43,406 bases of DNA from the NCBI GenBank assembly GCA_030611665.1, contig JAUWPI010000003.1:1-43406 (forward strand), given 5' to 3'. Below are positions 9,256 through 19,043 of the stretch, one piece after another. The DNA is from Candidatus Heimdallarchaeota archaeon. Its GTDB lineage: Archaea > Asgardarchaeota > Heimdallarchaeia > Heimdallarchaeales > Heimdallarchaeaceae. The translations under genes were made by a program, and so were the position numbers. Below the pieces are notes generated by a model. It saw only the letters and a program-made list of their open reading frames with translations, was not told the origin of the DNA and did no database searches. The first letter of the stretch is position 1; each line of letters starts with the position of its first letter.

Positions 9256-10290
9256 TTAGTAGCCTTCTTCAATATTTACCTCATTTAGAAACGCTCTTTC
9301 TCCTCTAGCAAATCTACTTATGTTTTCTATTTGTTCATCCCATCGTGTCAAAACACTGAATGGTGATGCAGCTCTATGAGGAGAGAGAACAACATTATCT
9401 AACTCATGAAAAGGATAGGTAGAAGGATGCTTTTCACCTTTTTCATTAGGCTCTGGTCTGTAATTATACCAGACATCAATAGCTGCACCCAAAATTTTCT
9501 TTTCTTTTAGCACATGATAAAATGCTTCTTCATTTATCACTTCTCCCCTTGCCATATTTACTATTAATCCTTCTCTACCTAACAGTTCTAACTCTTGTTT
9601 TCCTATCATTCCTTCTGTTTTTGCTGTAAGCGGAACAGCTACAATAAGTGTATCAATTGCTTTCAGAAACAAAGGAAACTCTTCAGGTTTGTATTGTTTA
9701 ACAAGTGTTGGGAGAGAAGAAACTTGTTTTTTCCAATCTCTTCTTAAAACAGAAAACTCTACATCAAAACCGGATAATATTCTATGTACCTTCCTATTAA
9801 CTGCACCATAACCTAGAAAACCTATTTTTCTTCCTTGCAAAGGTACAGAAACTGCTTCAGTATCTCCTTTTCTCCAACGTCCTTCTTTCATCCAATTATG
9901 ATGTAAAACAACTTTGTTTGTTAAAGCTAGTAAGAGAGCAACAGCATGTTGTGCTGTATTATTAGCATTGCCATGACCATTAACTAAAGTTATAGATTGC
10001 TCTTTAGTAATTTCTTGAAACAGAGAGATTAGGTGTTGCACACCTGCGCCAGGATTGATAAATAGCTTAACCTTCTTTGCCGTTTGAAGCAATTCTTTGG
10101 TTGGCCTCCAACCCATAATTATGTCTGCATCTGGAGCTAATTTCAAAAAAGTCTCTTCCTCCGTATCAGAAGGGAAAATCAAATTAACTAGGGGGTGGTC
10201 TTTCAAACCTAGAGTAAGATACTGTTTTAGTTCCTCATTTGGCTGCCAAATACAAAGAACATTAACATCCTTTTCTGCTTGCATAGTCAA
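9256..10290 (-). CDS. D-isomer-specific 2-hydroxyacid dehydrogenase family protein
   Basis: GRKIGFLGYGAVNRKVHRIL (NAD binding), LIVNMARGEVINEEAFYHVLKEKKILGAAIDVW, VVLSPHRA. Confidence 0.9.
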   Translation of the reverse strand: MTMQAEKDVNVLCIWQPNEELKQYLTLGLKDHPLVNLIFPSDTEEETFLKLAPDADIIMGWRPTKELLQTAKKVKLFINPGAGVQHLISLFQEITKEQSITLVNGHGNANNTAQHAVALLLALTNKVVLHHNWMKEGRWRKGDTEAVSVPLQGRKIGFLGYGAVNRKVHRILSGFDVEFSVLRRDWKKQVSSLPTLVKQYKPEEFPLFLKAIDTLIVAVPLTAKTEGMIGKQELELLGREGLIVNMARGEVINEEAFYHVLKEKKILGAAIDVWYNYRPEPNEKGEKHPSTYPFHELDNVVLSPHRAASPFSVLTRWDEQIENISRFARGERAFLNEVNIEEGY

Positions 10291-10593
10291 ATTTAGAATA
10301 AAGTCAAAGAATAAAAACTTTTACAACAAATAACAGAAGAATAAACTAATTGATTAGAGAAGAGAGTTGAAGGAACTTTCTAGCAAATTAGGTGACAAGA
10401 GCAATCATTTTTTCTACGAGTATTGCTTTTGAGGTGTGAGTACTTGTCGGTGAATAGAGAAGATTTGGTGCAAATGCTTGATAATGGTGTTTTATTATTT
10501 TTGTCCCAAATCTTGCTAATCTGTCTTCACATGTGTAAGGAACAGTTTATTAAAATAAGTTTAAATATAAAAAAGCGTTTACTTTTAGATAGA

Positions 10594-11742
10594 ATGGAGG
10601 TACAGTATAAGAAAAAAATTGTATGGTTAATTACAATATTACTTTTTGCATCTATATTGATAAACAGTAGTAAGGAAACGTACAGTGGAGTCAAACAAGT
10701 AGGAGTAAATACAATAGATAATGATTTCAGTTTCTATTCTGTTTCTCCTGAAAATAATTCGGTTTATGATGAAAACGTCACTTTGAGTTATTATTTATCA
10801 GAATTATCTGCATCCTTAACATTTTACTTAAATGATTCAGTAATCTCTGACATTCAAAATAATACGATCTTACCACTTACCAGAAGAGGAAGGTATAACC
10901 TAACTGGAGTAGCCTCCTTTAACAGTTCTGAAATCATTGAAACAGTTATCTTTAGTTTTTACCCAATTGTAAATGCAGACTTTTCATACGATTCAATTTT
11001 TCTAAATAATTGGGATAGTCATACTGGTGCATCTAATCATCCAACCCCATGTTATAAACACGATGATCCAGTTTTATTACAATTCAAAATAAATGAAATA
11101 AATGATACTTTCACAATAAATGCAAGCTATGAAGCATATGTTGAACCTTCATATACAACTTATGATCTAGGACCAACAAATATAACTTGGATAGACACTA
11201 GTACTCTTAGTATCCTTATAAATCCATTAAGTGAAAATTTCACTGTACATAGGGTCAGATTAGATATCGATTCCACTCTGCCAAATGGTACAAATACTAT
11301 ACTATTCTATTTCTACAGAGCAATTAGTCCTCCAACAGTTAGGCCAGATATTTATGCGAATTTTGTAGGTGGAACTCATTCAGGTCAAGTTCAAGGAAAC
11401 TTTGAGGTATGGCGGTCAATATCCAATTTAACTAGTATTTTTGTTTACCTGGACGGAGAGGAAATATTATCTTATGAAGAAAATAATATAGGTGATTTTA
11501 CTGGTTTGTTAGCTATTTCAATAGATACAACTAAATATTCCAATGGAGTTCATGAATTAAAAATAATTGTAACAGACTTCTTCAATTTAACTTCACTGAA
11601 TATTTATTCCTTGACTTTCAATAATGAAATCACTCCTACAAACGGAACCCCAACAGATACGTCCTTTTCTATCAGTTACTTACTTAGTATCGTGATGTTA
11701 ACTGTTGTATTAACCTCATTTAAGAGAAAAAAAACTAGTTAA
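10594..11742 (+). CDS. Secreted / surface protein with C-terminal TM anchor, unknown function
   Basis: ORF track starts at 10423. ATG at 10594 (MEVQYKKKIVWLITILLFASILINS signal/TM) is preferred, with an AT-rich TATA-like tttaaatataaaa about 27 nt upstream. C-term YLLSIVMLTVVLTSFKRKKTS. Confidence 0.7.
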   Translation: MEVQYKKKIVWLITILLFASILINSSKETYSGVKQVGVNTIDNDFSFYSVSPENNSVYDENVTLSYYLSELSASLTFYLNDSVISDIQNNTILPLTRRGRYNLTGVASFNSSEIIETVIFSFYPIVNADFSYDSIFLNNWDSHTGASNHPTPCYKHDDPVLLQFKINEINDTFTINASYEAYVEPSYTTYDLGPTNITWIDTSTLSILINPLSENFTVHRVRLDIDSTLPNGTNTILFYFYRAISPPTVRPDIYANFVGGTHSGQVQGNFEVWRSISNLTSIFVYLDGEEILSYEENNIGDFTGLLAISIDTTKYSNGVHELKIIVTDFFNLTSLNIYSLTFNNEITPTNGTPTDTSFSISYLLSIVMLTVVLTSFKRKKTS

Positions 11743-11913
11743 TAAAAGCAGAATATTACTAGCTTTATTACTTTTTTATTTCATGTTTGTTGAAGAAGAA
11801 TGTTCTTGATTCTCTTTCCCTCTTTGGTAAGATTGAGTAAGCTTTCATTCTTCTATAGATACTGCACATTTTTGTAAAACATTTGAGCCAATGTAAATTC
11901 ACTGATGTTTTTC

Positions 11914-12567
11914 TTACAAGATTCGTTTCACTATATCTTCTTTAATTTCTGAGAAACTATCGAAAACTTGAAGCCTATTATCTCCTTCTAATTTTTTAGC
12001 CAAGTCTTCATTATTCTTGGCATAAATGATATCAGCTAGTTCAGCTGCTGGTAAGATGTCTGATAATCCATCTCCAATGTATATTATTTTGTATCCTTCA
12101 TTCTTCAGTTTCAAGACATGAGAATATTTGCAATTTGCACAACCATGATCACATGCAGAAGTATTGAAGCTGAGCTTCAATCTGTTATCTACTAAATTTA
12201 CATCATTTGCCAAAATATCTAAGCTTTCTGCTTCTATTTCGTGATTTTCTAGAATTCTATTTATGTACTTCTGAAAGCCATCAGAAAGGATAAAGAACTT
12301 AATATTTTTTTGCAACACCCAGCTATAAAAGTCATAGAATGAAGGATCAATTTTCATCGTATCAACAATAGTGAATATTTCTTTCCAAGTTGTATATTCT
12401 ATCATCCCCCATTGTTTAATGAGAGCTTCTCGAGTTCCAATTGAACCATCTATAACAAACTTATCAACAGCTTGCCAGTCTTCTTTTGTAAGATTAGAAA
12501 GCAGAGCTTTACCTGTATCCATCAAGGTGATTGTTCCATCAAAGTCACAACATATTGCAATAGGCAT
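11914..12567 (-). CDS. HAD superfamily phosphatase (MtnX-like)
   Basis: ATG at 12567: MPIAICCDFDGTITLMDTG (motif I), FFILSDGFQKYI (motif II), IIYIGDGLSDILPA (motif IV); Cys cluster CDHGCANC. The longer ORF start at 12627 is less likely. Confidence 0.82.
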   Translation of the reverse strand: MPIAICCDFDGTITLMDTGKALLSNLTKEDWQAVDKFVIDGSIGTREALIKQWGMIEYTTWKEIFTIVDTMKIDPSFYDFYSWVLQKNIKFFILSDGFQKYINRILENHEIEAESLDILANDVNLVDNRLKLSFNTSACDHGCANCKYSHVLKLKNEGYKIIYIGDGLSDILPAAELADIIYAKNNEDLAKKLEGDNRLQVFDSFSEIKEDIVKRIL

Positions 12568-12726
12568 TAAGTTGATGAATCCTATACAAAAGAAAAGGTT
12601 TGCTGCTAATAATTTACTTACAAACATATTAAAATGTTAATAGGATAAAATAATTGCACAGAATCATATATTTGGCTAGTTATATATATGTCAAAGATAA
12701 TGAAACATCTGAAAGAGGTGTAACCT

Positions 12727-14094
12727 ATCGATTCACTTGATAAACTACTCAAGATTGCAGAACAGCAAGGAACCTCTTATTCAGATATACGTTTTGGAAG
12801 AATTGAGGAAAAAACAATACATGCTATTGATGGTGAGATCGTCAATGAAATAAATTGTATTAGCTCTGGATATGGCATTCGGATGCTGTCTGAAGGAATT
12901 GTTACTTTTACTTCCACTCCTGATTTGAAATACGCTGAAGAACATATTAAGAAAGCAGTTAAAACTGCAAATCTTGTATCTAAATGGAAGAAAGGAATTT
13001 CTTCGTTAACTGAGGTACCTATCTCAGACTCCACTGTAACAAGAAAAGCAAAAATCAACTGGAAAGATCTTGATAAAAGTGAATTCAAGGAACAGATAAG
13101 AACATTTCAAAAGCATATTGAAGAGAAATTAAAAGTAAAAGCTTTAATTGAAACTGATATAGTATTCCTAAATTGGTCAGAGCGTTTTGTAAGTAGTGAG
13201 GAATCAAAGGTTTATCAAGAATATCCTTACGCAATATTGACCTTAACTGGTCGAGTTAAGCACAATAATACACAGGTAAAATACTATAAAAATTATGGTG
13301 GTTTAGGGGGAGTAGATGTATTACCTTTTGACAAACTAGATGAAACTGATAGTTTTGTTGAAGTAATCAATAACCTTCCTTCCGCTAGATCAATATATCA
13401 AGGAACTTCTAAAGCAGTATTAAGTGAAGATATGGCTTGGACATGCTTACACGAAGTACTAGGACACTCACTAGAGGCAGATAATGTTCTTTCAGGTCGT
13501 TCTTTTTCAGCGGGTATGCTAGGTATGAAAATCGCACCGTCTGTTGTAAGTGTCATAGATGACCCCTATATTGAAACAGTAGGTTATTATGAATATGATT
13601 CTGAAGGGATTAAAGGGCGGGGAACCTTACTGGTAGATGAAGGTATATTAGCAGATTTTCTACATAGCCGAGCAACAGCTGCTGCTATGGATAGTGAACC
13701 TTCTTCAAATTATCGTGCTTTTAGTTTTGAATTTTTACCTCAGGTTCGAATGAGTAACTTCTTCTTTGAGCCAAAGGATCATTCTGAGGAGGAATTATTT
13801 GAAAATGTCAGAAATGGCATCTACATAGGTGAAGGATTAGCGGGATCAGCTGAACCTCAAACTGGTGAATATAATTTCGATGCTCAATATGGAAGAAAAA
13901 TAGAAAATGGAGAGCTTACAGATTACATCCTTCAATTTCAAATTAGTGGTCGTATGATTGAAACTCTATCAAAAATAGAATGTATTGGAGATAGACTCCT
14001 TGCACAACCAGGTAGTTGTGTCAAGAATAATCAAAGAATTTTTGTTGGCTCTGTTTGCCCTAAAATAGCTGTTTCTGAGATGAGAGTGAGTTAG
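12727..14094 (+). CDS. tldD: TldD-like metalloprotease; start uncertain (no in-frame canonical start upstream of homologous N-terminus)
   Basis: CLHEVLGHSLEADNVLSG zinc motif, GRGTLLVDEGILADFLHSR. The reading frame continues upstream of the ORF-track ATG at 12883 as IDSLDKLLKIAEQQGTSYSDIRFGRIEEKTIHAIDGEIVNEINCISSGYGIR, resembling the TldD N-terminus. Confidence 0.85.
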   Translation: MDSLDKLLKIAEQQGTSYSDIRFGRIEEKTIHAIDGEIVNEINCISSGYGIRMLSEGIVTFTSTPDLKYAEEHIKKAVKTANLVSKWKKGISSLTEVPISDSTVTRKAKINWKDLDKSEFKEQIRTFQKHIEEKLKVKALIETDIVFLNWSERFVSSEESKVYQEYPYAILTLTGRVKHNNTQVKYYKNYGGLGGVDVLPFDKLDETDSFVEVINNLPSARSIYQGTSKAVLSEDMAWTCLHEVLGHSLEADNVLSGRSFSAGMLGMKIAPSVVSVIDDPYIETVGYYEYDSEGIKGRGTLLVDEGILADFLHSRATAAAMDSEPSSNYRAFSFEFLPQVRMSNFFFEPKDHSEEELFENVRNGIYIGEGLAGSAEPQTGEYNFDAQYGRKIENGELTDYILQFQISGRMIETLSKIECIGDRLLAQPGSCVKNNQRIFVGSVCPKIAVSEMRVS

Positions 14095-15447
14095 ATGTAC
14101 ACAGATGAAGAGTTAAAAGACACAGCAGTTAGGGTGCTTCAAAAACTTGAAAAGAAGTACAATTTTGAATGTGCTGAAGTTTATATTCAATCTCTTGCGC
14201 ATATGATGGGTGGAACAGAATACAGAACTCCTAAAGTTTTTCAATCAACTCACCGAGCAGGTTGCGCACTGAGATATTTTAAGAACAATGAGTTGTTTTT
14301 TGCTTGTTTTCCATTACCAACAGTACTCACAGAAATTGACAATTTACTTGATGTTACAACTTACCCTATCTTATCTAAAAAGTTTGATTTTCCTGAAATC
14401 AGCCTTGGTTCCTCAAGAATTGAGAATATCTACGATAGAAGAATTGCTTCTATGAATGAGGAAGAAATGTTCAATTTATCTTATTCTCTCAATCAAGCAG
14501 ATGAGAGCTTCAAGGAGATAATTCTAGATGGTTCTCTAATGCTATCGCTAGAAAGAAAAGCTATAGCAAACTCTTCGCAAGCTGTAGCATTTGAAAAAAG
14601 CACTTGGTTTGATATTAATGTCAGAGCTTTATATCGAGGTTTCAATATGATTTCAAGTTCTGAGAAGCATCTTACAAGTAGACAGATACCAGCGTCAATT
14701 AACAGCATTATTGATGATCTAATCTCTGAGACAATACAAAAAACTGTCCATGCTGATAAGATTGAAAATATTGAAATTCCACTAGTATTCTCTCCAATGG
14801 CATTCTCTCAGATACTTTCCTTTTCTTTTGTTCCTCTTTTAAGTACAAATTCAAGTAAAAAATTATCTTTAGAGTTATCACCGAATTTTAATTTAAAGGA
14901 TGATGGTACTGTTCCAGGTCTACCAAACTCAACAGCTTTTGATGATGAAGGGGTTAATCAAGCTAAAACAATTGTAATAAAGGATGGTATATTTGAACAA
15001 CCTCTCAATAGTTCTCAGTTTCTTGGTTCAGATGAAGAAAGATCTGGGAATTCTTTCAGGGTGAAAATGTTTGAATACTTTCCAAGAAATTATCAAGCTT
15101 ATCCATCCATTTTTCCTTCTAATCTTTTAATAGGTGAAGGTAAGACTTCATCAAATAATATAATTGAAGAAATATCTGAAGGGATATTTGTTAATTCCAC
15201 CCAAGGATATATGACTGCAGACTATCATTCTGGAACTTTTAAAGTTTCAGCAAATGATACTTATAGGATTTCCAAAGGAGAAATTGTTGGTTCACTAGAT
15301 ACATTTGATATTATTGGTAATATGTTTGAACTTTTATCAAAAGACCCGCTATTTTCAAAAGACAGAAGAGTTGTTCGTCCTAGTAATACTCCTTATAGTA
15401 TCGTGTCACCTTTTGTTGCTACTGATGAACTAACTATCTTCCTTTAG
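14095..15447 (+). CDS. TldE/PmbA-like protein
   Basis: Follows tldD immediately; SxxAVAFEKSTWFDINVRALYRG, PLVFSPMAFSQILSF, TQGYMTADYHSGTFKVSANDTYRISKGEIVG typical of the PmbA C-terminal region. Confidence 0.85.
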   Translation: MYTDEELKDTAVRVLQKLEKKYNFECAEVYIQSLAHMMGGTEYRTPKVFQSTHRAGCALRYFKNNELFFACFPLPTVLTEIDNLLDVTTYPILSKKFDFPEISLGSSRIENIYDRRIASMNEEEMFNLSYSLNQADESFKEIILDGSLMLSLERKAIANSSQAVAFEKSTWFDINVRALYRGFNMISSSEKHLTSRQIPASINSIIDDLISETIQKTVHADKIENIEIPLVFSPMAFSQILSFSFVPLLSTNSSKKLSLELSPNFNLKDDGTVPGLPNSTAFDDEGVNQAKTIVIKDGIFEQPLNSSQFLGSDEERSGNSFRVKMFEYFPRNYQAYPSIFPSNLLIGEGKTSSNNIIEEISEGIFVNSTQGYMTADYHSGTFKVSANDTYRISKGEIVGSLDTFDIIGNMFELLSKDPLFSKDRRVVRPSNTPYSIVSPFVATDELTIFL

Positions 15448-15547
15448 TCATTAAGTCACACATCTCTCTTTCTAGGAAAAACAAGTTCGAAAAAGTTTAA
15501 AAATACAAATGTTTTCCCAACTTTGAATACAACGTCCCCATTTAACG

Positions 15548-17071
15548 GTGATTTCATTGGTAAAAAAAAGAACTTCCTCAGCTATAGCAATATTAGTATT
15601 AATGTTTAGTATGAGTATTATAACCCTATCTCAAAGCAAGATTGAACAAACTTCACCTCTACCCAGTTTCGATGCAGTATTGAGACCTATATTTGCTGGA
15701 GGAGATGATAACACAACAGTAGTAGTTGCAAGAAATGACGCAGTTTTTAACGGATCTATAATAAAAGCTGAAGCACCTCTTTACTCTAATATGACTACAA
15801 ATGTAACTATCTGGTACAAATTTAATGGTGGAGATAATGAGTCAGCACCTTTGTTATTTGGTGATGAGGGTACAAACATTCCTAACGGTTTAAGCTGGGA
15901 AGATTCAACTTTGATGACATATGATAACGAATCCTCAGTTGAAATTGGCCTTGGTATTTATGCTTATTATAATTACACATTTAACTTGAACTCCTCATTT
16001 ATATCGTTCTACGCTAGATATGGTGAATATGAAGATAATTTCAAAATACCTAATATTATCACAACTGGTGTTTGGTTAGAATCCTATTTTGTTCAAGAAG
16101 AATACACCCAATATGAGGATATTGAATTAGATATAATCTTACACGATTACAATATCACACAATACGGGTTAATGTATAGAGAAGTAGAACCAACACATAG
16201 TCTCCCATTTGAGAATGTGACATACTCTCTATCTGCTGAAGATGTTCAAACAAATGTAACAGCGGCAATTGCTCACTCTTTTGAAGTAGGAACTCAAATA
16301 GAGATTAGATCATTTATAGTTCAATATGACAATATTACTTTAGAAAACAGAATTCTACAAGAAAACAAAGTTCGTTTGATTACTCTTGTCGATGGCAATC
16401 CTGAATTAAATGTTGAAACAGAACTCTTCACCAATTCGAGAGATGTAAGTATTAATTGGTATGCTGAAGCTATTAACTCAAATATTACAGCTGTTGAAGT
16501 TGATTGGGATGATGGTACCGGTGTTGAATCGATTTCTAATGTATCAATATTCAAAATTACACACGAATATGCCAGTAGTGGAGAATACAATATTTTTGTA
16601 ACTGCTTATGCAGGGCTTGGAGCTACAACTGAGAACATTACTATTCTTATAGAAACTATAGCACCAACTGGGACGATTTTTCTACTTGATGAAGAAGGAA
16701 ATTCAATTTCACCAAATGAAACAGATACCATTGATATGATTGTTGAGAAAAAAGCACTTCAATTCAATGTTACAGGTATTGACAACATTGGTGGAAGCGG
16801 TGTAGAAAAACTAGTTATTATGACTGATGAAGGTAATATAATTGAAAGTCCAGTGGACACAGTTTTAACTATACCTTTCCTCGAATATGGTTTCCATGTC
16901 ATAACCTTCAAAGTAGTAGATTTTGCCGGTAATGAGTATTCCTTCGTCGTTTATGTAAAATTAATTGAAAAAGAATTACCAACTTATGCTGGTGTTCCAT
17001 TTCCATTTGGGTTAATAACTGCTGTAGGACTTATTGCCATAACGCTGATTTATCTTAAAAAAAGAAGATAA
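15548..17071 (+). CDS. Surface protein with PKD-like domain and C-terminal TM anchor
   Basis: GTG start; signal peptide; VEVDWDDGTGVESISNVSIFKITHEYASSGEYNIFVTAY (PKD-like WDDGTG...H.Y...G.Y); C-term FPFGLITAVGLIAITLIYLKKRR. Confidence 0.72.
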   Translation: MISLVKKRTSSAIAILVLMFSMSIITLSQSKIEQTSPLPSFDAVLRPIFAGGDDNTTVVVARNDAVFNGSIIKAEAPLYSNMTTNVTIWYKFNGGDNESAPLLFGDEGTNIPNGLSWEDSTLMTYDNESSVEIGLGIYAYYNYTFNLNSSFISFYARYGEYEDNFKIPNIITTGVWLESYFVQEEYTQYEDIELDIILHDYNITQYGLMYREVEPTHSLPFENVTYSLSAEDVQTNVTAAIAHSFEVGTQIEIRSFIVQYDNITLENRILQENKVRLITLVDGNPELNVETELFTNSRDVSINWYAEAINSNITAVEVDWDDGTGVESISNVSIFKITHEYASSGEYNIFVTAYAGLGATTENITILIETIAPTGTIFLLDEEGNSISPNETDTIDMIVEKKALQFNVTGIDNIGGSGVEKLVIMTDEGNIIESPVDTVLTIPFLEYGFHVITFKVVDFAGNEYSFVVYVKLIEKELPTYAGVPFPFGLITAVGLIAITLIYLKKRR

Positions 17072-17129
17072 TCTCTTCTCTTTTTCTTTTGTAAAACCTT
17101 TTTAGTATCCATTAACTATATCTATTAAC

Positions 17130-17690
17130 ATGTTTAGTGATTCTGCTCCTGACCAGATAATGAGTGAGGAGGAAATTGTAAAGTATTTACTTGACTCATT
17201 AGAAGATGAGAGAAAGGATTTTAGCATTTTTGCAATCAGACAACTTAAACATTATCATTCAGCGAAGATAGTAGAAAAATTACTAAGGATTGTAGAAGAG
17301 GAAAGAGATACAGATAAGAAGGTTGCAGCTCTTGGTTCTCTGAAGAAACGAAAACCCAATCTTTACACTAAAGATGTAGTCCTTAAACAAATATTATCTC
17401 CTGAGGAAGAAATACGTACAGAAGCAGCTAATGTACTCATAGAATATGATGAGAGTATAATACCTGATTTAGAATCAATTTATGGCAATAATCTTCAAAA
17501 TTATGCTGTAGATAAGATCGTCTGGTTGTTGGGTAAGGTAGGAACTCCTGATACATTGCCAATCCTGCTTAAGTATAGAGAAACATTACAAGAAGAAAAC
17601 CGACCAACTCTAGATGATGCAGTTGAGAATATTAAAAGAAAGTACACTAAAATGATGTTCAAAGAAATAGAAAAAAAGGAAAATGAATAA
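17130..17690 (+). CDS. HEAT-repeat-like protein
   Basis: Helical repeats: LLDSLEDERKDFSIFAIRQLKHY..., KVAALGSLKKRKP, EIRTEAANVLIEYDES, YAVDKIVWLLGKVGTPDTLPILLKY. Confidence 0.65.
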   Translation: MFSDSAPDQIMSEEEIVKYLLDSLEDERKDFSIFAIRQLKHYHSAKIVEKLLRIVEEERDTDKKVAALGSLKKRKPNLYTKDVVLKQILSPEEEIRTEAANVLIEYDESIIPDLESIYGNNLQNYAVDKIVWLLGKVGTPDTLPILLKYRETLQEENRPTLDDAVENIKRKYTKMMFKEIEKKENE

Positions 17691-18077
17691 CTATTCTTTC
17701 CATGCTATTGCTGAAATTTCTACATCAACATCTAAAGGTAATCTAGCAACTTCAATAGCTGCTCTAGCGGGAGGTTTTTCACCAAAAAATGATCCATAAA
17801 CTTCATTCATTTGTTTAAATTCATCCATATTTTTGAGATAGACCCTACATCTTACTAAATCATCCATTGAATAACCTGCTTCCTCTACTATAGCTTTCAG
17901 ATTTTCCATAACTTGTTTCGTAGCGTTTTGTATATCCCCTCTAATTATATCTCCTGTGGAAGGATTCGCAGGAATCTGACCAGCTATAAATAAGAAATCA
18001 CCAGCTTGAATTGCTTGTGAATATGGACCAACAGGAGAAGGTGCATTTTCTGTTAAAATTACTTTTTTCGATGACAT
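17691..18077 (-). CDS. RidA/YjgF/YER057c/UK114 family enamine/imine deaminase
   Basis: [24 protein letters not shown]...[32 protein letters not shown]...[24 protein letters not shown]. Confidence 0.95.
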   Translation of the reverse strand: MSSKKVILTENAPSPVGPYSQAIQAGDFLFIAGQIPANPSTGDIIRGDIQNATKQVMENLKAIVEEAGYSMDDLVRCRVYLKNMDEFKQMNEVYGSFFGEKPPARAAIEVARLPLDVDVEISAIAWKE

Positions 18078-18118
18078 ATCTTAAAGTTAGTCTGCGATAT
18101 AATAAACATTATCCTAAA

Positions 18119-18994
18119 TCAATGATCGGTAAGATTTTGAATAATAAAATAGATTAAACCCACTGCAAAATTAAGAACAATTCTATCTTTTCTAGAATAT
18201 TTTGCTTCAACTATATCGACATATATAACCTTAGGGAGGATGATTTTAATGACATCCATCATCAATTGAGGAGTAAGCCCAAAAGGTTCTGCTGTTGCTA
18301 GAGTTGGCACAAAGGTTTGATCTAAAGAATCTAGGTCAATAGAAAGGTATATTCTGTCAAACTTTTTGACAAAATTCTGTAAAACTTTTAATGATTTTTC
18401 CTTCTCAGAGAATAATTTGGAGGTTGGAATAAATTCTACATAATTATTCCTTAATCTCTCATGTTCTTGTGATGTTTGTGTGAATGCGTGCCCCCCGATT
18501 AGGAGCATCTGATCTCCATCTAGTTTCATGTTTTTCTTAAGATTAGCAAATACTGTACCATGTGAATAAAATACCTTTGGAGGGTATTCATCATTAAGAT
18601 CTGCATGCGCATCTAACCAAATAACAGCTGTCTTATCATCCCAAGGAGCAGCGGCAAGCATATCATAGGTTATGCTGTGATCCCCTCCTATAGCTATTAG
18701 TTTGTTGTTATTATTCGATACTTTTTTCCAGAGCTGATTTACAATATCTATTTCTTTCATAGAATCAATATCTCCAATATCATAAAAACTAGTTTTACTT
18801 TTGGAAATATCAAATTCAGAAGAAATTCCACTAAACTCAAGTGATTGTTCTCGAATTTCTTTTGGAGCTTTTCGAGAACCTCCAGGAGTAGTCTTTGCTT
18901 TCTCTACAGGAATTCCTACTAATATAATTGAATCCTTCTCATTAAAGTTAGAGAAATCTTTTACTGGATAAAAACCAACAAATGTTCTAGTCAT
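18119..18994 (-). CDS. Arginase/agmatinase family (ureohydrolase) protein
   Basis: AIGGDHSITYDM, WLDAHADLND, YLSIDLDSLDQTFVP metal-binding motifs. Confidence 0.88.
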   Translation of the reverse strand: MTRTFVGFYPVKDFSNFNEKDSIILVGIPVEKAKTTPGGSRKAPKEIREQSLEFSGISSEFDISKSKTSFYDIGDIDSMKEIDIVNQLWKKVSNNNNKLIAIGGDHSITYDMLAAAPWDDKTAVIWLDAHADLNDEYPPKVFYSHGTVFANLKKNMKLDGDQMLLIGGHAFTQTSQEHERLRNNYVEFIPTSKLFSEKEKSLKVLQNFVKKFDRIYLSIDLDSLDQTFVPTLATAEPFGLTPQLMMDVIKIILPKVIYVDIVEAKYSRKDRIVLNFAVGLIYFIIQNLTDH

Positions 18995-19043
18995 ATTCTG
19001 TCTTTCCTATGTTTAAAATATTACAAAGAGTACATTGCTATAA

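Noticed and set aside
12777-13088. 103-aa minus ORF
   Set aside because: Antisense to the N-terminal region of tldD, which is supported by homology-like sequence.
16321-16590. 89-aa minus ORF
   Set aside because: Antisense to PKD-like surface protein; no recognisable features.
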